Positions 33,874 through 45,414 of a DNA stretch of 64,000 nt are shown one piece after another. How positions within the stretch are numbered: position 1 is the first letter of the stretch; each line of letters begins with the position of its first letter. The notes below the pieces were generated by a model. The model saw only the letters and a list, made by a program, of their open reading frames with translations, ran no database searches and was not told the origin of the DNA. The DNA is from Duganella aceris (GTDB lineage: Bacteria > Pseudomonadota > Gammaproteobacteria > Burkholderiales > Burkholderiaceae_D): contig NZ_JAADJT010000007.1 of the NCBI RefSeq assembly GCF_011090165.1, positions 186,001 through 250,000 of the forward strand. Reading direction: 5' to 3'. The position numbers and the translations under genes are program-made.

Positions 33874-34824
33874 ATGCGACACCCGATATCCCGACGTGAA
33901 TTCGGCACGCAACTGGGCGCCACTTTGCTGCTTGGCAGCGGCTTTGCGAACGCCGCCATGAAAACGGCGGCGCGGCCGAGCGCTGCGGAGGTCGTCGAGC
34001 GCATCAGGAAGAAACTCGCCCAGGAAGGAATCGCTTGGTCCGGCGGCGGCGTGGACACGTTCAAAATTGGCGATTCTGGCGCGCCCGTGACCGGCATCGT
34101 CAGTACGTTTCAAGTCACGTTCGACGTTCTCCAGCGCGCAGCCGCGGCCAAAAAGAATTTCATCATTTCCCATGAACGACTGTTTTGGGATTTCATCGAT
34201 GAAGTCGGCACTCTCAAGCAGGATGCGCCCTATGAGGTCGCCGGCTCATTGGAAAGAGATCCCGTCTTCGTCGCGAAACGCCGGTTCTGCGAAGACCATG
34301 GGCTGGTCGTATGGCGATTTCATGACCATTGGCATAGGCATCAACCGGATCCAATTTTCGCGGGCTTGGCCAAGAAGCTGGAGTGGGAAAAATATTTCGC
34401 GCCCGATGGACCGACGTCGTACGACATTGCCTACCGATTGCCGAATATCTCGCTGAGAAATCTGGCGAAGCATATACAAGAGAAACTAGGATCGCGCGAC
34501 GTTCGCGTCATCGGCGATCCGGCGATCCTGGTCAGCCATGTCGGCGTGACTGCGCACAATCTCAGGGAAATGCATCCGGTCCTGCTCCGTACCGACGTGG
34601 TGGTGGTCGGGGAAACTGAAGAGTTCGATGTCTTTCAGTATGTGAGGGACGCCATCAGCCTTGGGATGCCCCGGCCCAAGGGCCTGATCATCATCAGCCA
34701 CGAGCGATTCGAGGAGGCCGGCATGGAGTTGCTGCCAGCGTGGCTCGCCCCGCTGGTGCCGGAAGTTCCCGTCGAATTCATGTCGGCGGAAAATCCATAT
34801 TGGGTGCTGCCGGAATTTCGCTAA
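33874..34824 (+). CDS. Nif3-like dinuclear-metal protein with Tat signal
   Basis: A 316-residue protein of the NIF3/DUF34 fold with a twin-arginine leader (SRREFGTQLGATLLLGSG, residues 6-23). Unlike its cytosolic neighbour it keeps likely ligands: SHERLFWDF near residue 95, the WRFHDHWHRH cluster near 150 and a C-terminal HERFEEAG with the H-x-x-x-E spacing. Export by Tat implies a metal-loaded, folded protein in the periplasm, an unusual location for this family. GAGGAGAG lies upstream of the ATG at 33874. The two genes are adjacent paralogues, so duplication followed by relocation is the likely history. Confidence 0.77.
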   Translation: MRHPISRREFGTQLGATLLLGSGFANAAMKTAARPSAAEVVERIRKKLAQEGIAWSGGGVDTFKIGDSGAPVTGIVSTFQVTFDVLQRAAAAKKNFIISHERLFWDFIDEVGTLKQDAPYEVAGSLERDPVFVAKRRFCEDHGLVVWRFHDHWHRHQPDPIFAGLAKKLEWEKYFAPDGPTSYDIAYRLPNISLRNLAKHIQEKLGSRDVRVIGDPAILVSHVGVTAHNLREMHPVLLRTDVVVVGETEEFDVFQYVRDAISLGMPRPKGLIIISHERFEEAGMELLPAWLAPLVPEVPVEFMSAENPYWVLPEFR

Positions 34825-34830
34825 GTGCGG

Positions 34831-35184
34831 TTAAATTGCGCGCTGGTCGAACTCCGCTTGCGACTGCAAGACCTGGGGCGAGTAATCGACGGTCCAGGCA
34901 AACAAGGCGGTGAACGGTCCTTCCAGAGTCCGGCCCAGCGGCGTGATGCTGTATTCGACCGCGATCTGCGATGAAGGGATCACCCGCCGCGCGAGGATGC
35001 CGCTGCGCTCCAGGCGGCGCAGGCTTTGCGTCAGCGCCTTTTGCGTGACGCCGTCCAGGCAGCGTTTGATTTCGTTGAAGCGCAGCGGCCGGTCGCAAAG
35101 CGCCATCAGGATCAGCACCGACCATTTGTCGGTGATCTGGTCCAGCAGCAAACGACTGGAATGATTGGATGTGTCATGCCCCAT
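34831..35184 (-). CDS. HxlR-family transcriptional regulator
   Basis: A 117-residue HxlR winged-helix protein: LLLDQITDKWSVLILMAL, FNEIKRCLDGVTQKALTQSLRRLERSGIL, and the wing ending VEYSITPLG. It lacks the N-terminal sensing Cys of the HxlR at 31068. The ATG at 35184 is preferred because AAAGGAAACCGC lies just upstream; the longer frame has no ribosome site. It is divergent from the NTF2-like gene, its probable target, and its 3' end is 6 bases from the Nif3 operon's end. Confidence 0.86.
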   Translation of the reverse strand: MGHDTSNHSSRLLLDQITDKWSVLILMALCDRPLRFNEIKRCLDGVTQKALTQSLRRLERSGILARRVIPSSQIAVEYSITPLGRTLEGPFTALFAWTVDYSPQVLQSQAEFDQRAI

Positions 35185-35279
35185 GCGGTTTCCTTTTATA
35201 TACCTGATAGCTTTAAAGTGCCTAATTGACACCAAGTATATAACGTATACCATGAGGCCTCGTTAAATGAGGAGTAACC

Positions 35280-35738
35280 ATGATGAATTCGAATGACACC
35301 GCCGACAAGTTCGCTGTGATTGAAACCCTGTACCGCTTCGCCGCCGGCATCGATTTGCGCGACCGGGAATTGCTGGCGTCCGCGTTTGTGGAGAACGCGG
35401 TATCGGATTTCGGCCCGGCCGCGGCAAAGGCCGGTTTCGAGTATCCGCTGTTGCAGGGCAGGGAGGTGATCGTCGCCGCGCTGTCGGATTCGCTGAGCGG
35501 ATTCGATACCACGCACTCGGTCAGCAATCCCCGCGTCAGTCTTGACGGCGACAAGGCGAGGCTGGAGGCGATCGTCGAAGCGCAGCACTTGCCTTCGAAC
35601 GATCACTCGCGCCACTACCTGATGAAGAACCGCTACGACGTCCAGCTGGCGCGGCAAGGAGAGGTCTGGCGCATCGAGCGCGTCACGGTCGACAACGTCT
35701 GGCGCACCGGCGACCTTGCCGTGCTTGCCGTTGTTTAA
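35280..35738 (+). CDS. SnoaL/NTF2-like family protein
   Basis: A 152-residue cone-shaped NTF2-like protein (SnoaL_4 type): FAVIETLYRFAAGIDLRDRELLASAF, then GREVIVAALSDSLSGFDTTHSVSN and a final beta sheet. The family contains polyketide cyclases, dehydratases and many small-ligand-binding proteins. It faces an HxlR gene over 95 bases. GAGGAGTAACC upstream supports the start at 35280; ATG 35283 is equally possible. Its stop directly abuts the stop of the convergent dehydrogenase gene. Confidence 0.82.
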   Translation: MMNSNDTADKFAVIETLYRFAAGIDLRDRELLASAFVENAVSDFGPAAAKAGFEYPLLQGREVIVAALSDSLSGFDTTHSVSNPRVSLDGDKARLEAIVEAQHLPSNDHSRHYLMKNRYDVQLARQGEVWRIERVTVDNVWRTGDLAVLAVV

Positions 35739-36697
35739 CTACAGCGCGTCAGGCGCCGCGTGGCCGGCGAAGACGGCAGCCACATTGTCCAGCGCACGGT
35801 GGCCCATGGCGTCTCGCGTCTCGACGGTGGCGGTGCCCATGTGCGGCATCATGAACACATTGGGCAAATCCTTCAGCCGCAGATCGAAGTCCGGTTCGCT
35901 GCGGAATACGTCCAGTCCGGCGGCAGCCAGTTGCCCACTTTGCAGCGCCGCGACCAGGTCGTCCTCGTTGACCAGCATGCCGCGCGAGGTGTTGACCAGC
36001 ACCGCGCCGCGCGGCAGCAGCGCCAGCTTTTCGGCATTGATGAAGCCATCGAGCTCGCGGCCGCCCGGCGTGTGCAGCGACAGGATCTGACAATGCGGCA
36101 GCATGGCGTGCAGGTCGTCGAAGTACCGCGCGCCGTTTTCCAGTTCGGGCGCGAGGCGGCGGCGATTGTGGTACAGGATCTTGACGCCGAAGCCGCGCGC
36201 GCGTTGCGCCACCGCCTGGCCGATCCGGCCCATGCCGACGATGCCCAGCGTCTTGCCGTGGAAGTCCAGCCCCAGCATGTCGCCCAGGCCGAAGCGTTGG
36301 CGCCAGCCCTGGTCCATGACGGCGGCGTATTCGCGGCCGCGCCGCATCGCGCCCAGCATCAGCAGCAGCGCCATGTCGGCGGTGGCTTCGCTGACCACAT
36401 CCGGCGTGTTGGTGACGATGATGCCGCGCTCGGTGGCGGCGGCGATGTCGATGTGCTCGTAGCCGGCGCTGCACGTCGCGATCAGGCGCAGGTGCACAGG
36501 CAGGGTGGCGATCGCGGCGGCGTCGAGGCGGATGCGGCTGGAGATCAGCACCGCGCGCAAGGACGGATCGGCGTGCAGCGCGGCGATGGTTTCGGCCGTG
36601 CTCAGCTGGCTTTCCTGCGACGTGACGGCGCCGAACTCGGCGCAGGCGCGGCCGGCGATGGCCGGCGGCAGCGGGGCGGCGCACAACAGACGCGAGC

Positions 36698-36701
<4 letters not shown>
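35739..36701 (-). CDS. D-2-hydroxyacid dehydrogenase (glyoxylate/hydroxypyruvate reductase type)
   Basis: A 320-residue NAD(P)-dependent enzyme of the D-isomer 2-hydroxyacid dehydrogenase family. It has the GIVGMGRIGQAVAQRA coenzyme loop, NTSRGMLVNEDDL, and the His of MMPHMGTATVETRDAM. The CSAGYEHIDI and NNRRRL segments fit glyoxylate/hydroxypyruvate reductases (GhrB/GyaR). It overlaps the maeB stop by 4 bases (ATGA) and so ends the C4-acid gene block; reducing hydroxypyruvate or glyoxylate to D-glycerate or glycolate fits the tartrate pathway around it. Confidence 0.87.
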
Positions 36702-39019
<2,318 letters not shown>

Positions 39020-39081
39020 ATGGTTGTCGATTCAAGTGATGGGAAATCGCAGCGGCAGGGCCGCTGCGTGGGCGATGCGTG

Positions 39082-40449
39082 TCAGAACGTGCCGCTGCGC
39101 GGTTGGGCGCCGACCGGCGGCGTCGTGTCCTTGCTGAGCACTAGCTGTGGCTCGGCCGGCGACACCGGCAGCTCGCGTCCCTCGGCCGAGGCGGCGAAGG
39201 CGCGTTTCATCTGTTCGATGTCCAGCGCGCCTTCCCACTTCGAAATGGCGATGGTGGCGACGCCGTTGCCGATCAGGTTGGTGATGGCGCGCGCCTCGTT
39301 GAGGAAGCGGTCGATCCCGACCAGCAGCACCAGGCCCGACAACGGAATCTTGTGCATCGACGCCAGGCTGGCCGCCAGCGCCACGAAGCCGGCCCCGGCC
39401 ACGCCGGCCGAACCCTTGGAGGTCAGCAGCATCACGCTCAGGATCACCAGCTGATCCCAGATCGTCATATCCACATTGGTGGCCTGGGCGATGAAGATCG
39501 CCGCCATGGTCAGGTAGATCGCGGTGCCATCGGCGTTGAAGGTGTAGCCGGTGGGCAGCACCAGACCGACCACTTTCTTCTGGCAGCCCATGGCTTCCAT
39601 CTTCATCAGCATCTGCGGCAGCACCGCCTCGGTCGAGGCCGTGCCCATGACGATCAGCAATTCATCCTTGATGTATTTGAGGAAGCCCCACAACGGCACG
39701 CCGCAATAGCGCATCACCGCGCCCAGCACGATCACCACGAACAGGAAACAGGTGAGGTAGACCGCGATCATCAGCTCGGCGAACGAGTTCAGCGTGCCGA
39801 TGCCGTACTTGGCGATGGTGAACGCGATGCCGCCGAAGGCGCCGATCGGCGCCAAGTGCATGACGATGCGCACCACGCCGAACATGCCGTGCAAGAACAT
39901 GTCGAGGCCGTCGACCAGCGGCGCGACGCGCTTGCCCAACCGGTTCAGCGCGAACGAGAACAGCAGCGAGAACAGAATGATCTGCAACATGTCGCCCTGC
40001 GCGAAGGCGCCGACCACGCTGTTGGGCACGATGTTCATCAGGAATTCCATCGCGGTCTTGTGTTCCGCCGCCGCCGTGTAGGTCTTGATGGAGGCGGTGT
40101 CGATGGTGCTGGCGTCGATGTTCATGCCGACGCCGGGCTTGAGCACGTTCACCACGATCAGCCCGAACACCAGCGCGATGGTCGAGCAGATCTCGAAGTA
40201 GAGCATTGCCTTGGCGCCGACCCGGCCGGTCTCCTTGACGCTGCCCATGCGGGCGATGCCGACCACCACCGAGGCGAAAATGATCGGCGCCAGCAGCATC
40301 TTGATCAGCTTGATGAACAGGTCGCCGAGCGGTTTCAGCTCGACGCCGATAGTGGGGTAGAAATGACCGAGCAGGATGCCGGCCGCCAGGCCGACGATGA
40401 CCTGGATGTAGAGTGTGGAAGCCAGTTTCTTGAAGCGTTGCGTATTCAT
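39082..40449 (-). CDS. dctA: C4-dicarboxylate:cation symporter DctA
   Basis: A 455-residue inner-membrane symporter of the DAACS family. Eight or so membrane helices and the hairpin motifs can be seen: SVVVGIARM, GTASTEAVLPQML (the serine-rich re-entrant loop), PTGYTFNADGTAIYL (cation/substrate helix) and LLTSKGSAGVAGAGFVALAA. DctA imports succinate, fumarate, malate and often tartrate-like acids with protons or Na+. It lies between maeB and the D-tartrate dehydratase gene in the same orientation, so it is the natural uptake system for that pathway. Confidence 0.93.
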   Translation of the reverse strand: MNTQRFKKLASTLYIQVIVGLAAGILLGHFYPTIGVELKPLGDLFIKLIKMLLAPIIFASVVVGIARMGSVKETGRVGAKAMLYFEICSTIALVFGLIVVNVLKPGVGMNIDASTIDTASIKTYTAAAEHKTAMEFLMNIVPNSVVGAFAQGDMLQIILFSLLFSFALNRLGKRVAPLVDGLDMFLHGMFGVVRIVMHLAPIGAFGGIAFTIAKYGIGTLNSFAELMIAVYLTCFLFVVIVLGAVMRYCGVPLWGFLKYIKDELLIVMGTASTEAVLPQMLMKMEAMGCQKKVVGLVLPTGYTFNADGTAIYLTMAAIFIAQATNVDMTIWDQLVILSVMLLTSKGSAGVAGAGFVALAASLASMHKIPLSGLVLLVGIDRFLNEARAITNLIGNGVATIAISKWEGALDIEQMKRAFAASAEGRELPVSPAEPQLVLSKDTTPPVGAQPRSGTF

Positions 40450-40596
40450 GGGGTCTCCTCCCGCGAAACAAAACTATGGGCGAGCGCCAGCCGAGAGCAG
40501 GCGGGCCGGGATGCCCGCGCCCTTTGCGGCGCTCTGTCTGATGTGCTGCGTGGGGCCATGCCCGGCTCTGCGGCCGCTTTGCATGGCGGCGGCGAA

Positions 40597-41763
40597 TTAG
40601 TCGGCCAGTTTGATCATCTCGGCGTACAGGTCGGCCTTGCCTTCGAAGCCGATGCCCGGCAGTTCCGGCAGCATGATGTGACCGTTCTCGACCTTGACGC
40701 CGTCCGGGAAACCACCGTACGGCTGGAACAGGTCAGGATACGATTCGTTGCCGCCCAGGCCCAGGCCGGCCGCGATGTTCAGCGACATCTGATGGCCGCC
40801 GTGCGGGATGCAGCGCTTGGCCGACCAGCCGTGTTCCTTCAGCATGTCCAGCGTGCGCAGGTACTCGACCAGGCCATAGCTCAGCGCGCAATCGAATTGC
40901 AGCCAGTCGCGGTCGGAGCGCATGCCGCCGTAGCGGATCAGGTTGCGCGCGTCCTGCATCGAGAACAAGTCCTCGCCGGTCGCCATCGGATTCTTGTAGT
41001 AGTTGCGCAGCGTCGCTTGCAGTTCGAAGTCCAGCGGATCGCCCGGTTCCTCGTACCAGAACAGGTCGTACTGCGACAGCGCTTTCGCGTATTGAATCGC
41101 CGTGTCGAGGTCGAAGCGGCCGTTGGCGTCGACCGCCAGTTTCTGGCCGTCGCCCAGCACGCTCAGGATCGAATCGATGCGGCGCAGGTCCTCGTCCAGC
41201 GAGGCGCCGCCGATCTTCTTCTTGACCACCGTGTAGCCGCGGTCGATGTAGCTGCGCATCTCGTCCTTCAGCTTGGTGTGGTCCTGGCCCGGGTAGTAGT
41301 AGCCGCCGGCGGCGTAAACGAAGATGTTGCGGTCGGCCTTGCCGTCGCCGTAGCGGTCGGCCAGCAGCTGGAACAGCGGCTTGCCTTCGATCTTGGCGAC
41401 CGCGTCCCAGATCGCCATGTCGATGGTGCCGATCGCCACCGAGCGCTCGCCGTGGCCGCCCGGTTTTTCGTTGGTGAACATGCAGTTCCAGATCTTGTGC
41501 GGATCGAGGTTGGTGCCGGCGTCGTCGACCAGGCTGTCCGGATCGGCTTCGAGCACGCGCGGGATGAAGCGTTCGCGCATCAGCTTGCCCTGGCCGTAGC
41601 GGCCGTTCGAGTTGAAGCCGTAGCCGATCACCGGCTTGCCGTCGCGGATGACATCGGTCACCACGGCGACCAGGCTCAGCGTCATTTTGCTGAAGTCGAT
41701 GTAGGCGTTGCGGATCGGGGAGCTGATCGGAACGGTTTTTTCGCGGATTTCTACGATTTTCAT
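40597..41763 (-). CDS. tarD: D(-)-tartrate dehydratase, enolase superfamily
   Basis: A 388-residue enolase-superfamily enzyme that follows the Bradyrhizobium TarD sequence closely along its whole length (recalled: RNAYIDFSKMT, NEKPGGHGERSVA, PHGGHQMSLNIAAGLGLGG). The KKKIGGA motif provides the catalytic lysines, metal ligands come from AVDANGR, WYEEPGD and ATGEDLF, and the general-acid His from IPHGGHQ. It dehydrates D-tartrate to oxaloacetate. It is divergent from a LysR gene and 147 bases upstream of dctA, giving a uptake-dehydration-decarboxylation set with maeB. Confidence 0.9.
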   Translation of the reverse strand: MKIVEIREKTVPISSPIRNAYIDFSKMTLSLVAVVTDVIRDGKPVIGYGFNSNGRYGQGKLMRERFIPRVLEADPDSLVDDAGTNLDPHKIWNCMFTNEKPGGHGERSVAIGTIDMAIWDAVAKIEGKPLFQLLADRYGDGKADRNIFVYAAGGYYYPGQDHTKLKDEMRSYIDRGYTVVKKKIGGASLDEDLRRIDSILSVLGDGQKLAVDANGRFDLDTAIQYAKALSQYDLFWYEEPGDPLDFELQATLRNYYKNPMATGEDLFSMQDARNLIRYGGMRSDRDWLQFDCALSYGLVEYLRTLDMLKEHGWSAKRCIPHGGHQMSLNIAAGLGLGGNESYPDLFQPYGGFPDGVKVENGHIMLPELPGIGFEGKADLYAEMIKLAD

Positions 41764-41801
41764 GAGGGTCTCCTGGTTGGAATGACGACAGATTACTCTT
41801 G

Positions 41802-41830
41802 AATCGATCGATTATAATTAACCGTAATTA
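41802..41830. promoter_or_regulatory. Two palindromes in the tarD/LysR divergent promoter
   Basis: AATCGATCGATT (41802-41813) is a perfect 12-bp palindrome. Directly beside it, TAATTA-ACCG-TAATTA (41815-41830) is a 16-bp inverted repeat. The A/T-rich pair sits between the tarD start (41763) and the LysR start (41850), as expected for LysR recognition and activation sites. Confidence 0.5.
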
Positions 41831-41849
41831 AAACCATTCTTCACTTTAA

Positions 41850-42743
41850 ATGAAAACTGACACCGCGCCGGACCTGGCTTTCTTCGTTCTGCTGGCCAGG
41901 CTGGGCAACATGACCGCCACCGCGCGCGAGCTCGGCGTGACGCCGCCGGCGATCACCAAGCGGCTGAACCTGATGGAGCAGCGGCTCGGCGTGCGGCTGA
42001 TCAACCGCACCACGCGCCGCATCAGCCTGACCAACGAGGGCGAGCTGTACCTGACCCAGGCGGCGCAGATCCTGAACCGCATCCGCGACATGGAGGAGTC
42101 GGTGTCCAGCGGCCGCGCCGCGCCCAAGGGCTTGCTGCGGGTGAACGCGACGCCGGGTTTCGGCCGCACGCGGATCGCGCCGCTGGTGTCGCGCTTCGCG
42201 CATGCGTATCCGGAGGTGGAGGTGGAGCTGCACCTGACCGACCGGCCGATCAGCCTGGTGGAGGAGGCCTACGATCTGGCGATCCGCTTCGGCGAATTGC
42301 CTGACACGCGGCTGACCGCGCGCAAGCTGATGTCGAACAGGCGCTTCCTGTGCGCCTCGCCGGCGTACCTGAAAGAGGCGGGCGAACCGAAGACGCCCGA
42401 GGATCTGCACCACCACCGCTGCATCCTGCACCGCCAGAACGACGACGTGTACGGCACCTGGCGCTTGCAGAAGGGGCGCTCGGAAGAAATGGTCAAGGTG
42501 CGCGGCGCGGTGTCGAGCAACGACGGCGACATCGTGCTGAACTGGGCGCTGGAAGGACACGGCATCGTGCAGCGCTCGGAGTGGGACGTGGCCAAGTATC
42601 TCGACAGCGGCCGGCTCAGGGAGGTCATGCCCGGCTATACCCTGCCTTCGGCCGACCTGTATCTGTACTACCTTAGCCGCAGCAATCTGCCGGCGAAGAT
42701 GCGCGCCTTCATTGATTTTCTGGTCGCGGAATTCAATCCTTGA
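41850..42743 (+). CDS. LysR-family regulator of the tartrate genes
   Basis: A 297-residue LysR protein. Helix-turn-helix at about residues 18-38 (NMTATARELGVTPPAITKRL), the LLRVNATPGFGRTRIAPLVSRF hinge region and a CrgA-type effector domain. It is divergent from tarD over 86 bases with two palindromes. The simplest role is activation of tarD (and perhaps dctA-maeB) by a tartrate-like ligand; this is inferred from position. Confidence 0.87.
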   Translation: MKTDTAPDLAFFVLLARLGNMTATARELGVTPPAITKRLNLMEQRLGVRLINRTTRRISLTNEGELYLTQAAQILNRIRDMEESVSSGRAAPKGLLRVNATPGFGRTRIAPLVSRFAHAYPEVEVELHLTDRPISLVEEAYDLAIRFGELPDTRLTARKLMSNRRFLCASPAYLKEAGEPKTPEDLHHHRCILHRQNDDVYGTWRLQKGRSEEMVKVRGAVSSNDGDIVLNWALEGHGIVQRSEWDVAKYLDSGRLREVMPGYTLPSADLYLYYLSRSNLPAKMRAFIDFLVAEFNP

Positions 42744-42753
42744 GCGGAGCGCG

Positions 42754-44343
42754 CTATGGCGCCCAGATCCCGACCAATTGCACCAGCAGGATCTTCAGCA
42801 CCGTCATCGATGGAAAGATCATGGCGTAGCCGATATCGGGCCGGTCGGTCGGCGCGATGCGGTTGGCGAACGCCAGGATCGCCGGGTTGCCGGTTGCGCC
42901 GGCGACAATGCCGGCCACGCTGTCGAACGGCAGGCGGAACACCAACAGCGCCACCAGCATGGTGACGATCACCAGCACCGCGACGATGGCGCTGCCCAGC
43001 AACAGGTACAGCAGGCCGTTGTTGGCGAAGGTGGCGGCGAAGGTCGCGCCGGACGAGATGCCCACCACCGCCAGGAACAAGGTCAGGCCGAAGTTGCGCA
43101 GCACCAGATTGGCCGAGACCGGCATCGCCCACTGCAATTTGCCGGTACGGCGGCGTTGCCCGAGCAGCAGCGCCACTAGCAGCAGGCCGGCGAAGCCCAG
43201 CGAAAAATGCCCCAGCAGCGGCAGCGGCCAGTGGATCGCGCCAAAGGCCAGGCCCAGCGTCACACCGACGCCGATGCCGATGTAGCTGACTTCGCCGGTG
43301 CCGCGCACCGAGTCGCCGAACAGCTTGCGCAGCGCCGGGAAGCTGGCGCGCGGCGCCAGCACGCCGATGCGGTCGCCGAATTCCAGCATGCGTTGCGGCG
43401 TCAGGACCAGGTCGGCGTCGTTGCGGCGCAGGTGCAGGATGCGCGCCTGCAGCGCTTGCGGCAGCTTCAGCTGCGCCAGCTGCAGGCCGGCGATGGCGGG
43501 GCTGGAGATGAAGAAGCGCTCGTAGTCCAGATCGCTGCGGTCGTGCAGCATGCGGCCTGGGTTGGCGGGGCCGAAGCGGGTCGCCGCGTCATGCAGTTCG
43601 ACGCAGTCGTTGCCGGCGACCAGCAGCACGTCGTCGCGCTCCAGGCGGAAGGCGTCGTCGGTCACCAGGTTGTGGTGACCGCGCCGCACGGCGGCGATGG
43701 AGACCCCGGCCGGCAGGTTGCGCGCGGCTTCGGCCAGCGTCATGCCGATCACGTAGAACTCGGTGACCTGGATTTCCTCCAGGTGCAGGCTGGCCGGGAT
43801 CGCGTTCGACAGGCGCGGCTTGAACCAGGCGTTGTACAAGCCCAGCAGCAAGATCGGCAGCGCGACGCCGACCGGGTAGGCCATCGAATAGCCGGTGGCG
43901 GGCGCGCCGCCGAACACCGCCAGCGCCGCCTGCAACGCCGCCGTGCTGGTGCCGGCGCCGGCGAAGGCGCCCAGCGCGTGCGGCAGGTCGATCGCCGGCA
44001 GCCAGCGGGCGGCGGCCAGCGTCACGGCCAGCGCGGCGCCGACCGCGATCAGCGCGGCCAGATTGGCCTTGACGCCCTCGGCGGTGCTGAGGCCGCGAAA
44101 GAATTGCGCGCCGTAGGCGATCCCGACGCCGTACAGGAACAGCAGCAGGCCGAGGTTGCCCAGCATCGCCGGCAGCGCCAGCTTCGGCGCCGCCGCGCCC
44201 ACCGCCAGCCCGACGAACAGCACCGCGCCGGAGCCCAGCGATAGTCCCTTGATGGCGACCGCGCCCAGCAGATAGCCGAGCGCGATGGTGAGAAACAGGG
44301 CCAACATCGGCTGACCGCTGAGGAATGCGCCGAGTGCGGTCAT
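42754..44343 (-). CDS. AspT/YidE-family transporter (aspartate-alanine antiporter type)
   Basis: A 529-residue membrane protein of the AAE family. Two blocks of membrane helices (about 1-180 and 355-529) flank a cytosolic pair of RCK_C/TrkA_C domains (about 200-345, with EIQVTEFYVIGMTLAEAARNLP and HLRRNDADLVLTPQ). The GAGTSTAAL and GATGNPAIL motifs are the conserved signature loops of the two halves. Members exchange aspartate for alanine or export succinate. Being between the tartrate regulator and ldhA, it may export a dicarboxylate or amino acid formed from C4-acid metabolism. Converges with LysR at an 10-base gap. Confidence 0.85.
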   Translation of the reverse strand: MTALGAFLSGQPMLALFLTIALGYLLGAVAIKGLSLGSGAVLFVGLAVGAAAPKLALPAMLGNLGLLLFLYGVGIAYGAQFFRGLSTAEGVKANLAALIAVGAALAVTLAAARWLPAIDLPHALGAFAGAGTSTAALQAALAVFGGAPATGYSMAYPVGVALPILLLGLYNAWFKPRLSNAIPASLHLEEIQVTEFYVIGMTLAEAARNLPAGVSIAAVRRGHHNLVTDDAFRLERDDVLLVAGNDCVELHDAATRFGPANPGRMLHDRSDLDYERFFISSPAIAGLQLAQLKLPQALQARILHLRRNDADLVLTPQRMLEFGDRIGVLAPRASFPALRKLFGDSVRGTGEVSYIGIGVGVTLGLAFGAIHWPLPLLGHFSLGFAGLLLVALLLGQRRRTGKLQWAMPVSANLVLRNFGLTLFLAVVGISSGATFAATFANNGLLYLLLGSAIVAVLVIVTMLVALLVFRLPFDSVAGIVAGATGNPAILAFANRIAPTDRPDIGYAMIFPSMTVLKILLVQLVGIWAP

Positions 44344-44411
44344 GTTTTCACGCTTTCGAGTAAAGTATTATTTACACGATATTAGTTGATTGTCGACCAA
44401 AGGCGGGAAAA

Positions 44412-45407
44412 ATGAAGACAGCGGTATTCAGTGCGCGCCGATACGACAAAACCATGCTGACGCGGGCCAACGCGACGGCCGGCCATGAACTGTTATTCCT
44501 CGAAGACCGCCTGACGCCGGCCAGCGCGGCGCTGGCGGCCGGCTGCGAAGCGGTGTGCGTGTTCGTCAACGACACGGTCGACGCGGCGGTGCTGGCGACG
44601 CTGGCGGCCCAGGGTACGCGTCTGGTGGCGACCCGCTCCACCGGCTACAACCAGATCGACGCCGCCGCCGCCGAGCGGCTGGGCATCGCCGTGGTGCGGG
44701 TCACCGACTATTCGCCGTATTCGGTGGCAGAGTTCGCGGTCGGCCTGCTGCTGGCGGTCAACCGCAAGATCGCCCGCGCCAGCGTCCGCACGCGCGAGGG
44801 CAATTTCGACCTGGATGGCTTGATGGGCTTCGACCTGCACGGCAAGACGGTGGGCGTGATCGGCACCGGCAAGATCGGCACCATCTTCGCCCGCATCATG
44901 ACCGGCTTCGGCTGCACCGTGCTGGGCTACGACCGCTATCCCTCGACCGCCTTCGAAGCGCTCGGCGGCCGCTACGTCCCGGTCGACGAGCTGCTGGCGC
45001 GCAGCGACGTGGTGTCGCTGCACTGTCCGCTGACCGACGAGACCCGCCATATCGTCAACGCCGGCTCGCTGGCGCGCTCCAAGCGCGGCAGCGTCCTGGT
45101 CAACACCAGCCGGGGCGGGCTGGTCGACACCGAGGCGGCCACCGAGGCGCTCAAGACCGGGCAGTTGGGCGGCCTGGCGATCGATGTCTACGAGCAGGAG
45201 GCTGCGCTGTTTTTCCAGGACCTTTCGTCGACCATCATTTGCGACGACGTGATCCAGCGGCTGGTGTCGTTTCCGAATGTGATCGTCACCGGGCATCAGG
45301 CCTTCTTCACGGAAGAGGCCATCGGCCAGATCATGCAAACCACCATCGACAGCATCAGCGCCTTCGAGCGCGGCGAGGCGTTGGTGAACCGCATCCCGCC
45401 GGCTTGA
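44412..45407 (+). CDS. ldhA: D-lactate dehydrogenase (fermentative, LdhA type)
   Basis: A 331-residue D-2-hydroxyacid dehydrogenase following E. coli LdhA closely (MKTAVFSARRYDKTML start, RSTGYNQIDAAAA, VGVIGTGKIG coenzyme loop, NTSRGGLVDTEAA, and VTGHQAFFTEEAI with the catalytic His). The bulky GLAIDVYEQEAALFFQDLSST segment is characteristic of LdhA. It reduces pyruvate to D-lactate with NADH. It is divergent from the AspT-type transporter gene and ends 7 bases before a convergent LysR gene. Confidence 0.92.
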   Translation: MKTAVFSARRYDKTMLTRANATAGHELLFLEDRLTPASAALAAGCEAVCVFVNDTVDAAVLATLAAQGTRLVATRSTGYNQIDAAAAERLGIAVVRVTDYSPYSVAEFAVGLLLAVNRKIARASVRTREGNFDLDGLMGFDLHGKTVGVIGTGKIGTIFARIMTGFGCTVLGYDRYPSTAFEALGGRYVPVDELLARSDVVSLHCPLTDETRHIVNAGSLARSKRGSVLVNTSRGGLVDTEAATEALKTGQLGGLAIDVYEQEAALFFQDLSSTIICDDVIQRLVSFPNVIVTGHQAFFTEEAIGQIMQTTIDSISAFERGEALVNRIPPA

Positions 45408-45414
45408 GGCAAGC

